Shown here: one piece after another, positions 52,601 through 63,394 of the stretch
Layout of the letters: each line of letters starts with the position of its first letter
Position numbering within the stretch: position 1 is the first letter of the stretch
From: Petaurus breviceps papuanus
Lineage: Eukaryota > Chordata > Mammalia > Diprotodontia > Petauridae
Reading direction: 5' to 3'
Length of the DNA: 64,000 nt
Assembly: GCA_028583685.1 (NCBI GenBank)
Contig: JAMXIF010000032.1
Span: forward strand, 4,552,986-4,616,985
The notes under the pieces: model-generated
Told to the model about the DNA's origin: nothing
What the model saw: the letters and a program-made list of their open reading frames with translations, nothing else
The model's database searches: none
Made by a program: the position numbers and the translations under genes

Positions 52601-54099
52601 CAAAGTCTCGAGGAGCTAAGAATTGCCCCCTCTACGTACAGTTATTAAACTGTAAAATCCACTGAGAGGACCATACAGGGGCCAAAGTGAGGCCAGGTTG
52701 CAACATACTGCTAGGCAGCATCCTCAGGACTGCACAATATTTTGTAATTTGTGTGACACTTCTTCCATGACCTGTCAAATTCTAGGTTTACATGAACCAA
52801 CCTCCACCCTAGGCTCTTCTCTAAAACTATTCCTTTCTTTGGCTTACACTACCCTTACTCAGAGTTTACACTGGAAAAATCTCCAAATAAAGCTTGCTTT
52901 TAGGTTTCCACAGGTGTGGATAATAGGGAATACAGCACCTATTCAAGATAATGTATGTATTATATTGGTTACCAGGACAGCCTTTATTTTATCCCACAGA
53001 AAATTCAGGAGATGCAAAGGACTCCCAGAAGCCCATGAACAATATAGAAAATGCATGAAAGACTTCACTATAGCCTATAAACAATCCATATAATTCTCCT
53101 CCATTTCCATTTTTCCCCAGAGTCCTTAAAACCTCCACATACAGCATCACCCTGTGGTTTGGACTTCCCTCAGAGAGGACCCAACTCAAACCCAATGGAT
53201 AAATGATACACTGACATCCAGATGAATGGATCTTTAACCCCATAGATGCTCATAAAGACATTCAGCCTTGTTGCACTATTCTGAGAGTTTGGACTCACCC
53301 AGAAGGCAGATACCTCTGAGGCTATTAGATAGGTAATATCCCTTCCCATTTTCCCCACACCGTTTGAATAATTCACTTTAATAGCAGAATTCAAAGGTCT
53401 TTTATTCCTTTATATTGTGGCTGCCATTCTACCAACAATGGGACCATTCTTCTCTTTCCAAGAGTTATGTTGTTCAAAAAATGTCCCTTCTCTCAATAGG
53501 TCAGATCCCAGAATTCTCCCACTTGTACTTACTCAAAAGGAAGGCCCTACAAGTGACACTTCCAGGGAACTTCCCCTTCTCTGCCTACATGGCTAGATTA
53601 TAAAATCTGCCCAGTAAAACAGCCTGCTCTGGTTCAACTGTATGTCACCTCATAGTAGTCCACAGATTTTATTCCCATTTTTTTGCCAATAAGTGGGGTG
53701 CAACCATTTAAAAAAATTTCAAATATTTTTAAAAATTTGTGCTGGTATTACTTCTCTGTTTCCTCTAGTCTCTCACCAACTTTTTCACTCACTGAAAACT
53801 GCTTTTCTGAAGCTCAGTTTCTACGCTATTCAGCAAACACAATCACTTTTAGCTTGAAGCCCTCAGAATAGTTTCTATATTTCCCCATACTCAGAAAAAA
53901 TCGCTTTGCCCATTAATGTATCACTGGCAATCTAACTAGCACAGGAAGATGCAAGTCTCAGCACATCATGTGACTTACCCCTGTCCACCTGCTCCCCTTG
54001 CACCTGCGGCTCTTCATTGGGTTGAGTGACAATACTGTTAGTACTGTGGCACTCTAAACAAATCACCCAAGTTGTCTTTCAGAAATATACTGACAATGA
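52601..54099. other. Unassigned DNA with a 131-codon frame
   Basis: About 1.5 kb with no repeat I recognise. The plus frame 52698-53093 (starts MQHTARQHPQDC, ends KDFTIAYKQSI) resembles no family I know and has no signal peptide or clear domain. The overlapping minus frames are no better. It could be unique DNA or an unfamiliar old repeat. Confidence 0.4.
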
Positions 54100-54160
54100 T
54101 AGAGTCAGAGGGTTAGGGTTAGAGTTGGGGCTGGGGGATGGGTGTGTGTTAGGGTTGGCT
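54100..54160 (+). repeat. Degenerate telomere-like G/T repeat
   Basis: 'gggttagggttagagttggg' at about 54109-54128, then 'gtgtgttagggttgg' near 54145. Only two perfect TTAGGG units, so a short interstitial motif. Confidence 0.5.
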
Positions 54161-54549
54161 CTCGACCTGCAAATCAGGAGAGATAAATGATCCATACGCC
54201 GCTGGTGAATACATTGCTGCTCTGTTTACTTTTTAAGCAGTGTGATGAACATAATTATACCATGTGACAATTATGTGACAAAAGGTTATAAACCAATTTT
54301 TGGACTGAAGAAAGAGGGTGCTACAATTATGTGGTAGCAACAATTATGCAGTGAAATGCCATAGGTCTCTTGAGTTCAGGTCTGCTAGAGAAACAACCCT
54401 CTGGAACTTCCCCAGATATCTGGAGCATAGGAATTCACATTGCCCAGATCACATGAGCAAATACATCTGGTCTCTAAGTCCCTCTTCAAAGCTGTCATTA
54501 ACAGGATCCCTACCTACCAGCACCTGCTCTCATTATGCCTCTTGGTTAT
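54161..54549. other. Unassigned non-coding DNA
   Basis: No recognised repeat. 'aattatg' recurs five times between 54250 and 54350. An 82-codon frame has no domain. Confidence 0.45.
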
Positions 54550-55320
54550 TGTCCTTCATTCTCTAAAAGGACCAAAATGACATCACTATTGGAGTCAAGG
54601 TACAATGTGTCTGACTTTGGCTGAACAGACCAATATGCACTTGGAAGGCTCTACCACAGGTCAGGCACAAATAGTCCATATGAACATTTGTAATGGAGAT
54701 GCCTCTAAATTTGCACATCTCACATTTCTTTGGACCTACTGAAATTCTGCTTCGTGCTCATAGACTGCCACATGTTCCATGCTGGGTGTTGCTTGGTCAG
54801 TGTCTCTCAAGTCACAAAAGTTGTTCAGAGAGATCTTGAGAGTATCCTTATATTGTGAGTGCTTGCCTCATGTGAGTTCTCTATAAATGGTCTTTTAGGC
54901 AAACATACATTTGGCATTGGAACATGGCCAGCCCACTGGAGTCATACTGTGTGCGATAGAGTTTGAATACTTGGCAGCTCAGTTTGAGAAAGGACTTCAC
55001 TGTCCAGTACCTTATCTAACCAGCAGTTTCAGCAAATGGGGAAATTTTTAATACTGTGGATAAGTTCACTTACCTTAGCAGTATACTTTCCAGGGATGAA
55101 TGCATGGGTGATAAAGTTAACACATGCATTGCCAGAGCTAGCTTAGTGTTTGGGAGGCTCTGAAGGTAAGTGTGGGAGAGAACAGGATTAGACTGACTAC
55201 CGAACTGAAGGTCTACAGAGCTCTTGTACTGACCTCATTGTTGCATGCCTATGAAACTTGGACAGTCTACCAATGCCACGCCAGGAAAATGAATCATTTC
55301 CATTTAAATTATGTTTCTAA
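54550..55320 (-). repeat. LINE 3' part with 5' inversion (twin priming)
   Basis: 54550-55030 reads on the minus strand as the end of a LINE ORF2 and its 3' UTR (for example 'LDKVLDSEVLSQTELPS'). 55035-55320 reads on the plus strand as the preceding part: 'DKFTYLSSILSRDECMGDKV' and 'TTELKVYRALVLTSLLHAYE' to 'FHLN'. The two halves are adjacent in the protein but inverted. Clade looks R4/Dong- or RTE-like; uncertain. Confidence 0.78.
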
Positions 55321-55929
55321 AGAAAAGGGTAAAGTAAAAGAGGGAAAAGTCCAAACTCCTCAATGAAATCTCACTTTCATAGGCCAACAAAAAATGTGAC
55401 TCTTCACAAGAGAATCCCTCCTCCCAAGAGACAATTCATCTTAAGGGCAGCAACAATCTATGAAACCCATCCTCTAAAAAGGACCAATGAGTAGCTTCAA
55501 ACTAACAAATTCATACTTGAGGTGACCCCAGTCACTGAGTCTTAATCAGGATTTTAATCCTCTCAACAAGTGCCAAAGGTCATTTCCACATCAGTTTTTT
55601 TAAATTCCTTACAAATTCTCAAAAAACTGGAAGTTCATCAGTTGATTAGAGAACGCCTTTACTCAACCCCTTTATACTTCCATAGACCAGAGGAATATTA
55701 TAAGGAAGATTCAAAACCCATAAGTCAGGTGAGACTTGAACTGAGAGATTCAGAGGAGACTGAGAAAGGGAATACTATTGGCTGAAGGAGTAGATTGAAG
55801 GGAACTATAGCCCTCCCAACAAGGGAAAGGCTTACTATTCATAGCACCCCCTCCCAGCTAAGGGAACAAGGTAGGGTGGTCCAGAAGATAGTTACTCAGC
55901 ATATTAATAGGCAGTTATCTCAGGAAGAA
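55321..55929. other. Unassigned non-coding DNA
   Basis: A 71-codon plus frame (55570-55785) has no domain. No repeat is recognised. Confidence 0.45.
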
Positions 55930-56125
55930 ATCTAAGCCTCTCAATAGCCATATGGGAAAAAAAGGCCAATTACTAATAAATGGGGAATTGCAAATTAAAA
56001 CAGTGCTAAGTCGCCACCTCACACTGTTCAGATTGGCAAAACTGACAATAATAACAATAATAATAACAGACATATGAGAGTCCAGGGAAAAACAGGCATA
56101 TCAGTATACAGTTGGTGGAGGTATG
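55930..56125 (+). repeat. L1 ORF2 fragment
   Basis: 'gggaattgcaaattaaaaca', 'cacctcacactgttcagatt', 'ggcaaaactgacaataataa' and 'cagttggtggagg' match the end of marsupial L1 ORF2, upstream of the part at 44546. Confidence 0.75.
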
Positions 56126-56164
56126 TATTGGTCTGGACATTTCTTTCTCTCCAAAGTGTCAACT

Positions 56165-56250
56165 GGGTGAAGCCTCTGCAGGTGATAGGTTTATTAATCA
56201 GATCATCTTTAGTCAATGTTGGATAACATACTGGGTGGACCTGAATAGCT
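56165..56250 (+). repeat. Direct repeat, copy 1
   Basis: 'cctctgcaggtgataggttt', 'attaatcagatcatctttag', 'tcaatgttggataacatact' and 'cctgaatagctggagagct'. A second copy lies at 56525-56612, about 360 bp on. Confidence 0.75.
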
Positions 56251-56265
56251 GGAGAGCTATTTTTT

Positions 56266-56455
56266 GTTTTACTTAAAACATTATTTAATTGACAAAAAAA
56301 ATCTATTTTTCTACTCCTCTACTTCCCTAACTCATTGGGAGTGGGAGGAATGTGCAACAAGGGTTTTAATTTTTTTTTCCAATGGGTTAGGGAAATAGGA
56401 GTAAAAAAAAGATTTTTTCTAGCCAATTTTTTTAAAAAGTTTTAAGTGTAAAAAA
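56266..56455. repeat. 190-bp imperfect palindrome
   Basis: Left arm 56266-56338 ('ttttacttaaaacattattt' ... 'cttccctaactcattg') pairs with right arm 56379-56455 ('caatgggttagggaaatagg' ... 'aaaaagttttaagtgtaaaa') around a 40-bp loop. It sits between the two direct repeats. Confidence 0.8.
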
Positions 56456-56524
56456 AAGATAGCACACCAGAGGAAGATTATAGCTGAGGGACAATGGGAG
56501 ACTGAGAGCGCAGAGGGAAAGCAC

Positions 56525-56612
56525 TATAGCCCTCCTCTGCAGGTGAAAAACATGTTAATCAGAGCATCTCTAGTTAATGTTGGCTAAAATATGGGAGACC
56601 CTGAATAGCTGG
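56525..56612 (+). repeat. Direct repeat, copy 2
   Basis: 'cctctgcaggtgaaaaacat', 'gttaatcagagcatctctag', 'ttaatgttggctaaaatatg' and 'ccctgaatagctggatagct' match copy 1 closely. Confidence 0.75.
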
Positions 56613-56654
56613 ATAGCTGAAGACAAACTGAAACAGAGATGAGACACCTGGAAG

Positions 56655-56800
56655 AAAGTGGAAAAGATCCCCAGGCACTGTGCTAAATCCTGGGGAATGC
56701 AAATACAAGCAAAGACAAAGAGATTCTCTGCCCTTGAGGAGTTTATAATCTAATGGGGGGAAACAACACATTAAAAGGGAACAGAAATGTAGGTAATGAG
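56655..56800 (-). repeat. Antisense L2 3' end
   Basis: 'ccccaggcactgtgctaaat', 'cctgggg', 'ctgcccttgaggagtttata' and 'atctaatgggggg' in order. Confidence 0.78.
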
Positions 56801-56954
56801 AGGAGGAACCTACATGGGGTATGGCAGTGAAAGTTCATAGAGTCAGAATGAAGGATGGGATACTCCTCAACATGGAGATTCCAAGAAGAACTCAGCAATG
56901 GGAGAAGGTAGAGGTATAGAGGGATGATCCAGGCAGAGAAAGGGGAAGGAAAGG

Positions 56955-57225
56955 TAAGGAAATAAGCTTTCATTAAGCACCTATCACGTGCCACGCACTA
57001 CTGTAGTAAGCACTTTACAAATATCTCATTTAATCCTTACAACAAACCTGGGGAAAAGGTGCTATTATTATCCCAATTTAAAGTCAAGGAAACTGAGGCA
57101 AACAGTGGTTGAGTGACTTGCCCAAGGTCCCGCAGCTAGTACATGGCTGAGGTCAGATTGGAACTCAGGTCTTTGTGACTCTAGGCCCAGAGATTTCTCC
57201 ATTATGCAACCTAGATGCCATCTAG
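56955..57225 (-). repeat. MIR, nearly full length
   Basis: 'tcattaagcacctatcacgt', 'catttaatccttacaacaaa', 'ggaaactgaggcaaacagtg', 'gcccaaggtcccgcagctag' and 'tctccattatgcaacctaga' give the whole antisense order. Confidence 0.88.
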
Positions 57226-57924
57226 ATGGCCACAGGGACCAAGGAAACTACCTAGAGTCTAAGGTGACATTCTAGGGACCTAAGGGGGAAATATAAAAGG
57301 AGGAACTCCTGGATGCTGCAAGTTTAATGCAAAAAATCCCTCACATCCTAATGTGAATGATTTTTATCAGATACTTTCCTAAGGATGGAGAATTTCCGGG
57401 CTGCAGGAGAATCCTGAGTCCTGGGGGTGAGGCAGAGGGAAAAGGAACAGAAATGAGGAGGGTGGGGAAAGGGAAAAAGAGGAAAAAAGAAGAGTAGAGA
57501 AAGGAAAGTGAGAGTTTCACTAACCTAACAATTAGGGCCTGAGGTCCTAACTAGTCAATGAACCTGAACCGTGTCTGTTCCTAGGACAGAACTAGTCAAT
57601 TCATCAATAGTCATTGTGGACTGGTAGAACCAAAGGGGACTGTGAGGTCCCAGAAATATCATCCCTATAGTGGTATCGATGCCCTATAGAGGAATCAGAA
57701 AGGGACTGTCAGGGAAGACACTGGAGGTGGAGGCCCTTAATGGTGCTAGATAACTAAGCAGTGACCAGTGATGCAGGAAAATGAACTTCAGAGCAGCAAT
57801 GGAAATTAGGTCATTTATTGATAGAAGAGCTGAGGTGGTGCAAGCAGGTGGCTAGGCAGGCCCTAACTCCACTCCTGGAGAGTTCCCTAACTGAAAGACC
57901 TGTCTCCGGTTAAGGACTCATTCT
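57226..57924. other. Unassigned, purine-rich in part
   Basis: 57410-57515 is A/G-rich. No gene or repeat is recognised. Confidence 0.5.
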
Positions 57925-58005
57925 TTCATTTATTAATTTACTTATTCACTCGTTTATCCATTCATTTGTTCATTCTTTCGTTCATCCATCCATTCGTGCA
58001 CTCAG
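57925..58005 (+). repeat. Degenerate (TTCA)n array
   Basis: 'attctttcatttattaattt', 'attcactcgtttatccattc' and 'attctttcgttcatccatcc' show a decayed tetranucleotide array. Confidence 0.85.
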
Positions 58006-59054
58006 TGGAGTGGATTCACGCAGCTGATGGCTTTGTCTTCTTGTCACTGGCAGAAGTGAGAGGCTATCCAGAATGGTACTGCTGTTTCTCAGTCCTGTAG
58101 AACAGAGCTCACTCAAAAAATGGAGGAATATTAAGAATTCCCTGATCATAATATACATAACCACTTCCTTCTATTACAACTCCCATCCCCCCCAAAAAAA
58201 AAGAAGTAGCAGCTGTTTTCCAGTTGACTGTTGTTGCTGTTTCCCCCCAACCCCTGGCTTCCCAATTAAAAATGAGCAAAGGTATTACCCCAGAAAATCT
58301 CCCAAATGTCTGCTTTTCTTTTACACCTCCCAGCTGTGCCAGCCTTCCCCTGCTAGGGAGCTGGAGAGCTTGCATCCCAAAGGAGGCCTGAGTCATTTGC
58401 TATTTATTGTTACAGACGGCTGGATTACCAGCGGGACTGAAAGACATTTCCAACAACACATGCATCACCAAGGGAACATGCCCTTTTGCAAATACATCTT
58501 TTCCTCTCAGCCCTGCCCCCGGCATGGCACCCCAGGGCATCCTCTTTATCAGAGATTGCAGACACCTGTTATGCAGGGGGATGAAAAATGCTAGAACCTC
58601 TGTCACTTTCTACTCCACCTGCCAACTCACCTCTCCGTTTCCTAAGGGCTCTGTCACACTGAATCATGGCTCATCAGAAGATGGAAACCTTAGCTGGAAA
58701 TGTACTCAGGTCCTAGAGCGCCTACCCCAGTGAGGGCTCTTTCATTCCCTTCTTAGTCACACAAGGGCAACTTCGGTCATGTGAGCAACAGGGATAGGGA
58801 ATTACTCTGAACGTAGGGAAGGATTGGGCAATCTGACAGAGCCCTGAGGATCTCACCAACATTCCCATGTTCATACCCCATTCCCTATAGTTCATCTGTC
58901 AAACCTGATATTCCCTTTTTTTTTTTTTTAACCAATCCCCAGGAAACCAGATCAAGTCTTTGGCCACACAGCTAATAGCACTGACCTTCATCTGGCTCTG
59001 GACATCACTCCTCATAAGGTAAAAAGGAAGTCATTCTCTAAGCTGTGCTCTCCA
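58006..59054. other. Unassigned, repeat-poor DNA with several frames
   Basis: Plus frames of 173 (58073-58594) and 108 codons (58407-58733) overlap in different frames, with 95- and 68-codon minus frames opposite. None has a known domain. 58200-58620 is GC-balanced and repeat-free and could be conserved non-coding sequence. No splice-bounded exon is evident. Confidence 0.4.
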
Positions 59055-59365
59055 GACCTCCTCTACCATGCTCTTCATCCTGAAGACTTGACACTATCCA
59101 TGGAATTCACGCCTAAGCAGTCCTATCTCAATTCCTGGGGCCTCTCTGCCCCTGGCACCACCCCAACCCCTACACACACCCCCTCTCTGACCGATGGTTC
59201 CCAGAACCTCCATTTAAAGAGGGTTCACCACAGACCCTCCTACTACACCACCCTTTTGGGCTTCCTTTTATGTGCTGCCTTTCCACCATTATATTGTAAG
59301 CTCCTTGAGGGCAGGGACTGTCTTTGTTTCTGTTTGTATATGTATTCTTAGCATTGGAAATATGC
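59055..59365 (+). repeat. L2 3' region
   Basis: 'ttgtaagctccttgagggca', 'gggactgtctttgtttctgt' and the weaker upstream part fit an L2 3' UTR. The 87-codon frame here is not coding. Confidence 0.8.
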
Positions 59366-59382
59366 TTGCCTCATGATGAGCT

Positions 59383-59830
59383 GTTGTTATTTGTCCTTCA
59401 TTCTGAAAGAGGACCGAAACTTCAGGGAGGTGATGACATGACATGGAAGTGAATTGAATTTAAGTGAAGGAGGGCCTTGCAAGTCACCAGCCTCACTTTC
59501 TCCTCTGGAACCATCAAGGTTCAGTGGGGAGATATAGAGCAGGGCAACTGGAGATGGCCTTGGATGCACTGGGAAACCTGGGCCTTTTTAAGCTAAGGTC
59601 TTTAACAGGTTTCAGTTTGACTGAGGCAGTGGCCATTAAGTGATTAAGGCTACCCATATACCCAAATTACTCTGGCTTTCATTGATTGGCCAAAAATAGG
59701 TCAAGGCCAAGCCCCACTTGGTCATTATTTGGACCCTGATTGACTCAGAGTGAATGTAAACAGCAATTGTTTCTATTTGACCAAAAACCCTGAGGGTCTT
59801 CCCTTCACAGAATGATGTTTTTTTGACTAG
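59383..59830 (-). repeat. Tail-sharing SINE-like repeat, longest copy
   Basis: 'ttgtccttcattctgaaaga', 'gaggtgatgacatgacatgg', 'gcctcactttctcctctgga', 'gcctttttaagctaaggtct', 'aggtttcagtttgactgagg'. It extends about 200 bp beyond the other two copies, to 'ccctgagggtcttccc'. Class unknown. Confidence 0.7.
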
Positions 59831-60825
59831 GTAAAGAGATGTTTTGCTAAAACAACCTCGAAGGACCCAGGATATAACAAATGGTACACTTTTACAATCT
59901 ATCTGCCATTATTTATAATAACTAGTAGAATCTAAACTTTATCTAGACTTAGATTTTTCAATGCATGCAATCAAACTTTATTAGTCAAAATGTGTAAATA
60001 ATATGAATACTCCACCCTAAGAACAAGTCACTAACTTGAGACTTAGAGGTCAGTCTGGTAAATTTCTTTCATACCAGTATCCATAACAAGGTTCCCTCTC
60101 AGCCCAGTGTGTCTCCTGTGTTCATCTGGCAAGTCTCTACCAATCAGCAATCAAATGAACATGGGGATGATTAAGCCCCAAGTTCAGGAAACCCAGGAGC
60201 CAAGCTCCACCTTGCCCCAGGTGTAAGCTGAAGGTTGAGGCACCTGACAATATTCTTATAGGTTTTAACTACCATCATTCCTAATTTGTTTGCCACTTAA
60301 TTTCATAGTTTATCATATAAATTACTGATAAAGTTGTTTTAATAGTTTTCTCATGGCTATCTGTCCTATCAGAGGGTTCATATATACTTATCAGTTGTTT
60401 ATTACCCCATACCGCACAAGTATTATACCTTCTTATTGAAAAAACTTATTCAGACCCACACAATCACAAAATGGAAGCTTGGAACAAAATGGAGTTAATT
60501 ATGCTGAGTTGACAAACTTATGCCTACTATTCTTATAAAGGTAATAAAACTAATTTTTGCTATACAAGTTCACCTCCACATTTCAATGAGCTGCAGAAAT
60601 GTAAGGCAATGGTTTTAGAAAATACACAGACAAAATTCTGGTTCACAATTGTTTCCTGGAAGTCATTTTTGATTCTCTTGTTTCAAGATATGATCTTTGA
60701 CCTAAAAAATACAAATAGAACATATTTCCCTTTTCTTGGTAGAGAATTGGAGGTACAAAAGAACTTACATGTTGTCTGATGCTGTCATAGTTTCTGTTGG
60801 TTTCACTTATCTATTTTTCCATCAT
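59831..60825. other. Unassigned, AT-leaning DNA
   Basis: No repeat or gene is recognised. Short dispersed 'ttataata' patches only. Confidence 0.45.
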
Positions 60826-61145
60826 TGATCTAGAGCTGGAAAGGTCATCTGGTCTGACCTCCCTCATTTTGAGAGATGAGGCCCCAAGAGGTTGAATGAT
60901 TTGCCCCAAATCATGGAAGTCGTAAGTGGCAGAATCAGAATTTAAACTCAAGTCTTCTACCTCCAAACCCAGTGCTCTTCATGGAGCTACACTGCTTTGT
61001 TCTTTTCCTTTTTTGGGGATGCAATCAGGGTTAAGTGATTTGCCCAGGGTCACACAGCTAGTAAAGTATCTGAGGCTGGATTTGAACTCAGGTTCTCCTA
61101 ACTCCAGGGCCAGTGTTCCACCTACTGTGCCACCTACCTGTTCCA
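60826..61145 (-). repeat. Ther-2-like SINE followed by WSINE1-like SINE
   Basis: 60826-60990 ('tagagctggaaaggtcatct', 'gagatgaggccccaagaggt', 'aacccagtgctcttcatgga') is a full antisense Ther-2. 61007-61145 ('cagggttaagtgatttgccc', 'ggtcacacagctagtaaag', 'ctactgtgccacctacctg') is an antisense WSINE1-like copy placed at its end. Confidence 0.83.
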
Positions 61146-61700
61146 CATTGCATTGTTACAAGGGATGATTTTATTGGGGAAAAGGTAAGTTGGAAAATGA
61201 AAGGCACCAATAAATCTTTGAAAATCAAGTAAAAGGCAGAGCATGGGTTTCTGTTCAGCTGTTTTATTTCAGCTTAAATTTCAGTTCTTGTGCCTTCTTG
61301 CTTTTGATTCACAATTTAGCTTCGCTGCCTCCAAAAATGGGGTCCCACACTCAGTGGTCCTTTATCTGGGAATATAGTAAAGGCTGTGGGGGAAATATGG
61401 CAACAACTGCAACATGCTAAGTCAATATGGAGACGCAGCAAAACTTTGGTCAAAAACAACAATCAATTCCAGTACCATGCTCCTAAGTTACTAGACACAT
61501 CTTCTTTCCTTTCTGTTAACAATCAATAAACTGTTTCAGGAGAATCCACATTGTGGGAGGAGAGATTACTTTGAGTGTTTGTGGGGAAAGTGTCTATTGA
61601 ATAAAGAAGAAAATGTATCAGTCCTTTTTTTAAAAAGCAGTCATTCTAGAAGCCAGATTGCAGAGGGTTACTTGGCAAGAGGGAAAATAGGGGCAACAGA
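61146..61700. other. Unassigned non-coding DNA
   Basis: No gene or repeat recognised. Confidence 0.5.
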
Positions 61701-63174
61701 CACAGATTGCTTTTTCTAAGTTTGTCTGTTAAAAGGGAGAGACACACAGTACAATACCTTGAGGAGACCACAAAGTCAGGCGAAGGGGTTTTTTGTTCAT
61801 TTGTTTCCTATAGAACAACAGAGACACAGACATGGTAGTAGGCAGAAGGGAAGTAGCTAGTAGATAGGAAGAGACTGGGAATTAGAAGGGGGAGGGAAGG
61901 ATGAGTGAGGTAGCAAGCTACCAGAGGAGATAGGAAGGGATGGGATCATGGGCACAAGCACGCGGAGTGGTGATGGCAAAGAGAAGAGCCACCTCTTCAT
62001 CAAAGAGCAGAGTCAAATAGGAGGGAATGGAGATGATAGTGAGAGGTTTTCAAATATAGAATAAAGGAGAATTGAATGTGATGATGCACACCTGTAATCT
62101 TCAGCTACCTAATAGGATTAGGCTCATGGATTTCTTGAGCTCAGGAGTTCCGGGCTCTAATGAACTATGCATATCACACGACCAGATGAAATTCGACATC
62201 ATTTTGAAGAACCCCCAGGGAACAGGAGAATCAACCAGTTGCCTAAGGAGAGGCAAACCAGCCCAGGTCAATAATCCTGGCCTAAGTTCCCAATGGGTTG
62301 TGGGATCAGGCATGAGTAGCCACTGCCCTGCCAACATAGGCAAGATGGGGAGACCTATTCTTAAAAAAAAAAAAGACAATAAGGAAGAAAGAGAGAACAG
62401 ATGGCCTCTATTTTCTCAACAGATTAGAAGGCAAAGTCCTCTGCTAAGAGGGAAAAGATGAGTAATCTAGAAAGTTTGAGGAGAGGGAAAAGCTTAGAAC
62501 AGCTGCTGTGGGGATTTTAATAGAAAATCAACTGGAGAAGAATAAAAGGATTGTTCTGAGCAGGAATGGTTCAGTTGAGATTAGATAACATAAATTTACA
62601 GAGGACCCAGTCAGCACCATTGTTAGACTTCCTCAAACATTGTTTAAAAAAACAGGAAGAAGAAGGCAGATTGTGGGTTGAGTTTTGGTAAGTCATGTGT
62701 TCTGATAATAGCAAGTGGGCAGAACAAGGGATTTGAATGTTGAATACAAGGTACAATTGAGCTAGTTAGATGTAGAATCATGGTTAGGAAGCCAGGAAAG
62801 TGAGGCCAGAGCAGGAGTGCTGGCCTGAGAGAGCAAAGAGAAGTGGAGGAGAGCTAGGAATAGGTTTCATAGGGCTGGGGATTATGAGAGATTATGGTCA
62901 GAGGGACAAAGTTTAGAATTCTAGACCATGGAGGTGAGATATTTGTAGATGACAAGATGAAAGACCTGACAATCCATCCCTGCGTGTGGGTGAAGTAAAA
63001 TGAAGGTACTAGTCATGAGACTTGAAGAGACTGAGAAACTGGGAAACCATAGTATTTAGGGATACATCAACATGTATATTGAAGACCTCAAGTATAATGG
63101 CATGTATTGAAGCAGAGAGGACGATAATAAGCCAGATATTAAACAGCTTAAGAGGGAAAATGACATAGGCTACA
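61701..63174. repeat. Possible old mammalian repeat interrupted by 7SL copy
   Basis: 'gggatgggatcatgggcaca', 'agagccacctcttcatcaaa' and, after the 7SL copy, 'gagattatggtcagagggac' recall the upstream part of the long antisense L2-like family (as at 45945). The match is from memory and weak; treat as unassigned. Confidence 0.3.
62072..62375 (+). pseudogene. RN7SL: 7SL RNA retropseudogene
   Basis: Full-length copy of signal-recognition-particle RNA. Alu-domain words 'cacctgtaatcttcagctac', 'cttgagctcaggagttccgg'; S-domain words 'ccagttgcctaaggagaggc', 'aaaccagcccaggtcaataa'; 3' Alu-domain 'gagtagccactgccctg', 'ccaacataggcaagatgggg'. It ends in an A12 run. Flanks 'agaataaaggagaa' (62058-62071) and 'acaataaggaagaa' (62376-62389) are probable target duplications. 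The GC-rich 5' end is decayed to 'tgaatgtgatgatgcac', so it is a dead L1-type retrocopy. Confidence 0.92.
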
Positions 63175-63189
63175 ATATATCATATCTAT

Positions 63190-63353
63190 TTTATTTATTT
63201 ATTTTGCAGGGGGGAAGGCAGGGCAATTAGGGTTAAGTGACTTGCCCAAGGTCACCTGGCTAGTAAGTGTTAAGTGTCTGAGGCTGAATTTGAATTCAGG
63301 TCCTCCTGACTTCAGGGCCAGTGCTGTATTCACTGCGCCACTAGCCACCCCTA
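63190..63353 (-). repeat. WSINE1-like SINE
   Basis: 'gggcaattagggttaagtga', 'cccaaggtcacctggctagt', 'ggtcctcctgacttcagggc', 'ccactagccacccct' in antisense order. Duplications 'atatatcatatctat' (63175-63189) and 'atagatcatttctat' (63354-63368) match at 13 of 15 positions. Confidence 0.9.
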
Positions 63354-63394
63354 ATAGATCATTTCTATCAGGATCTACATAGGATATATGGATA

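Noticed and set aside
58073-58733. Overlapping 173- and 108-codon plus frames
   Set aside because: Different frames compete, opposite-strand frames are also open, and no domain, signal peptide or splice-bounded exon is visible.
59831-60825. Mitochondrial DNA insert
   Set aside because: AT-leaning composition suggested it, but no mitochondrial tRNA or gene sequence is recognisable.
62072-62375. Alu-like SINE or functional 7SL gene
   Set aside because: The S domain is present, so it is not Alu-like. The decayed 5' end, A-run and flanking duplications argue against a functional gene.
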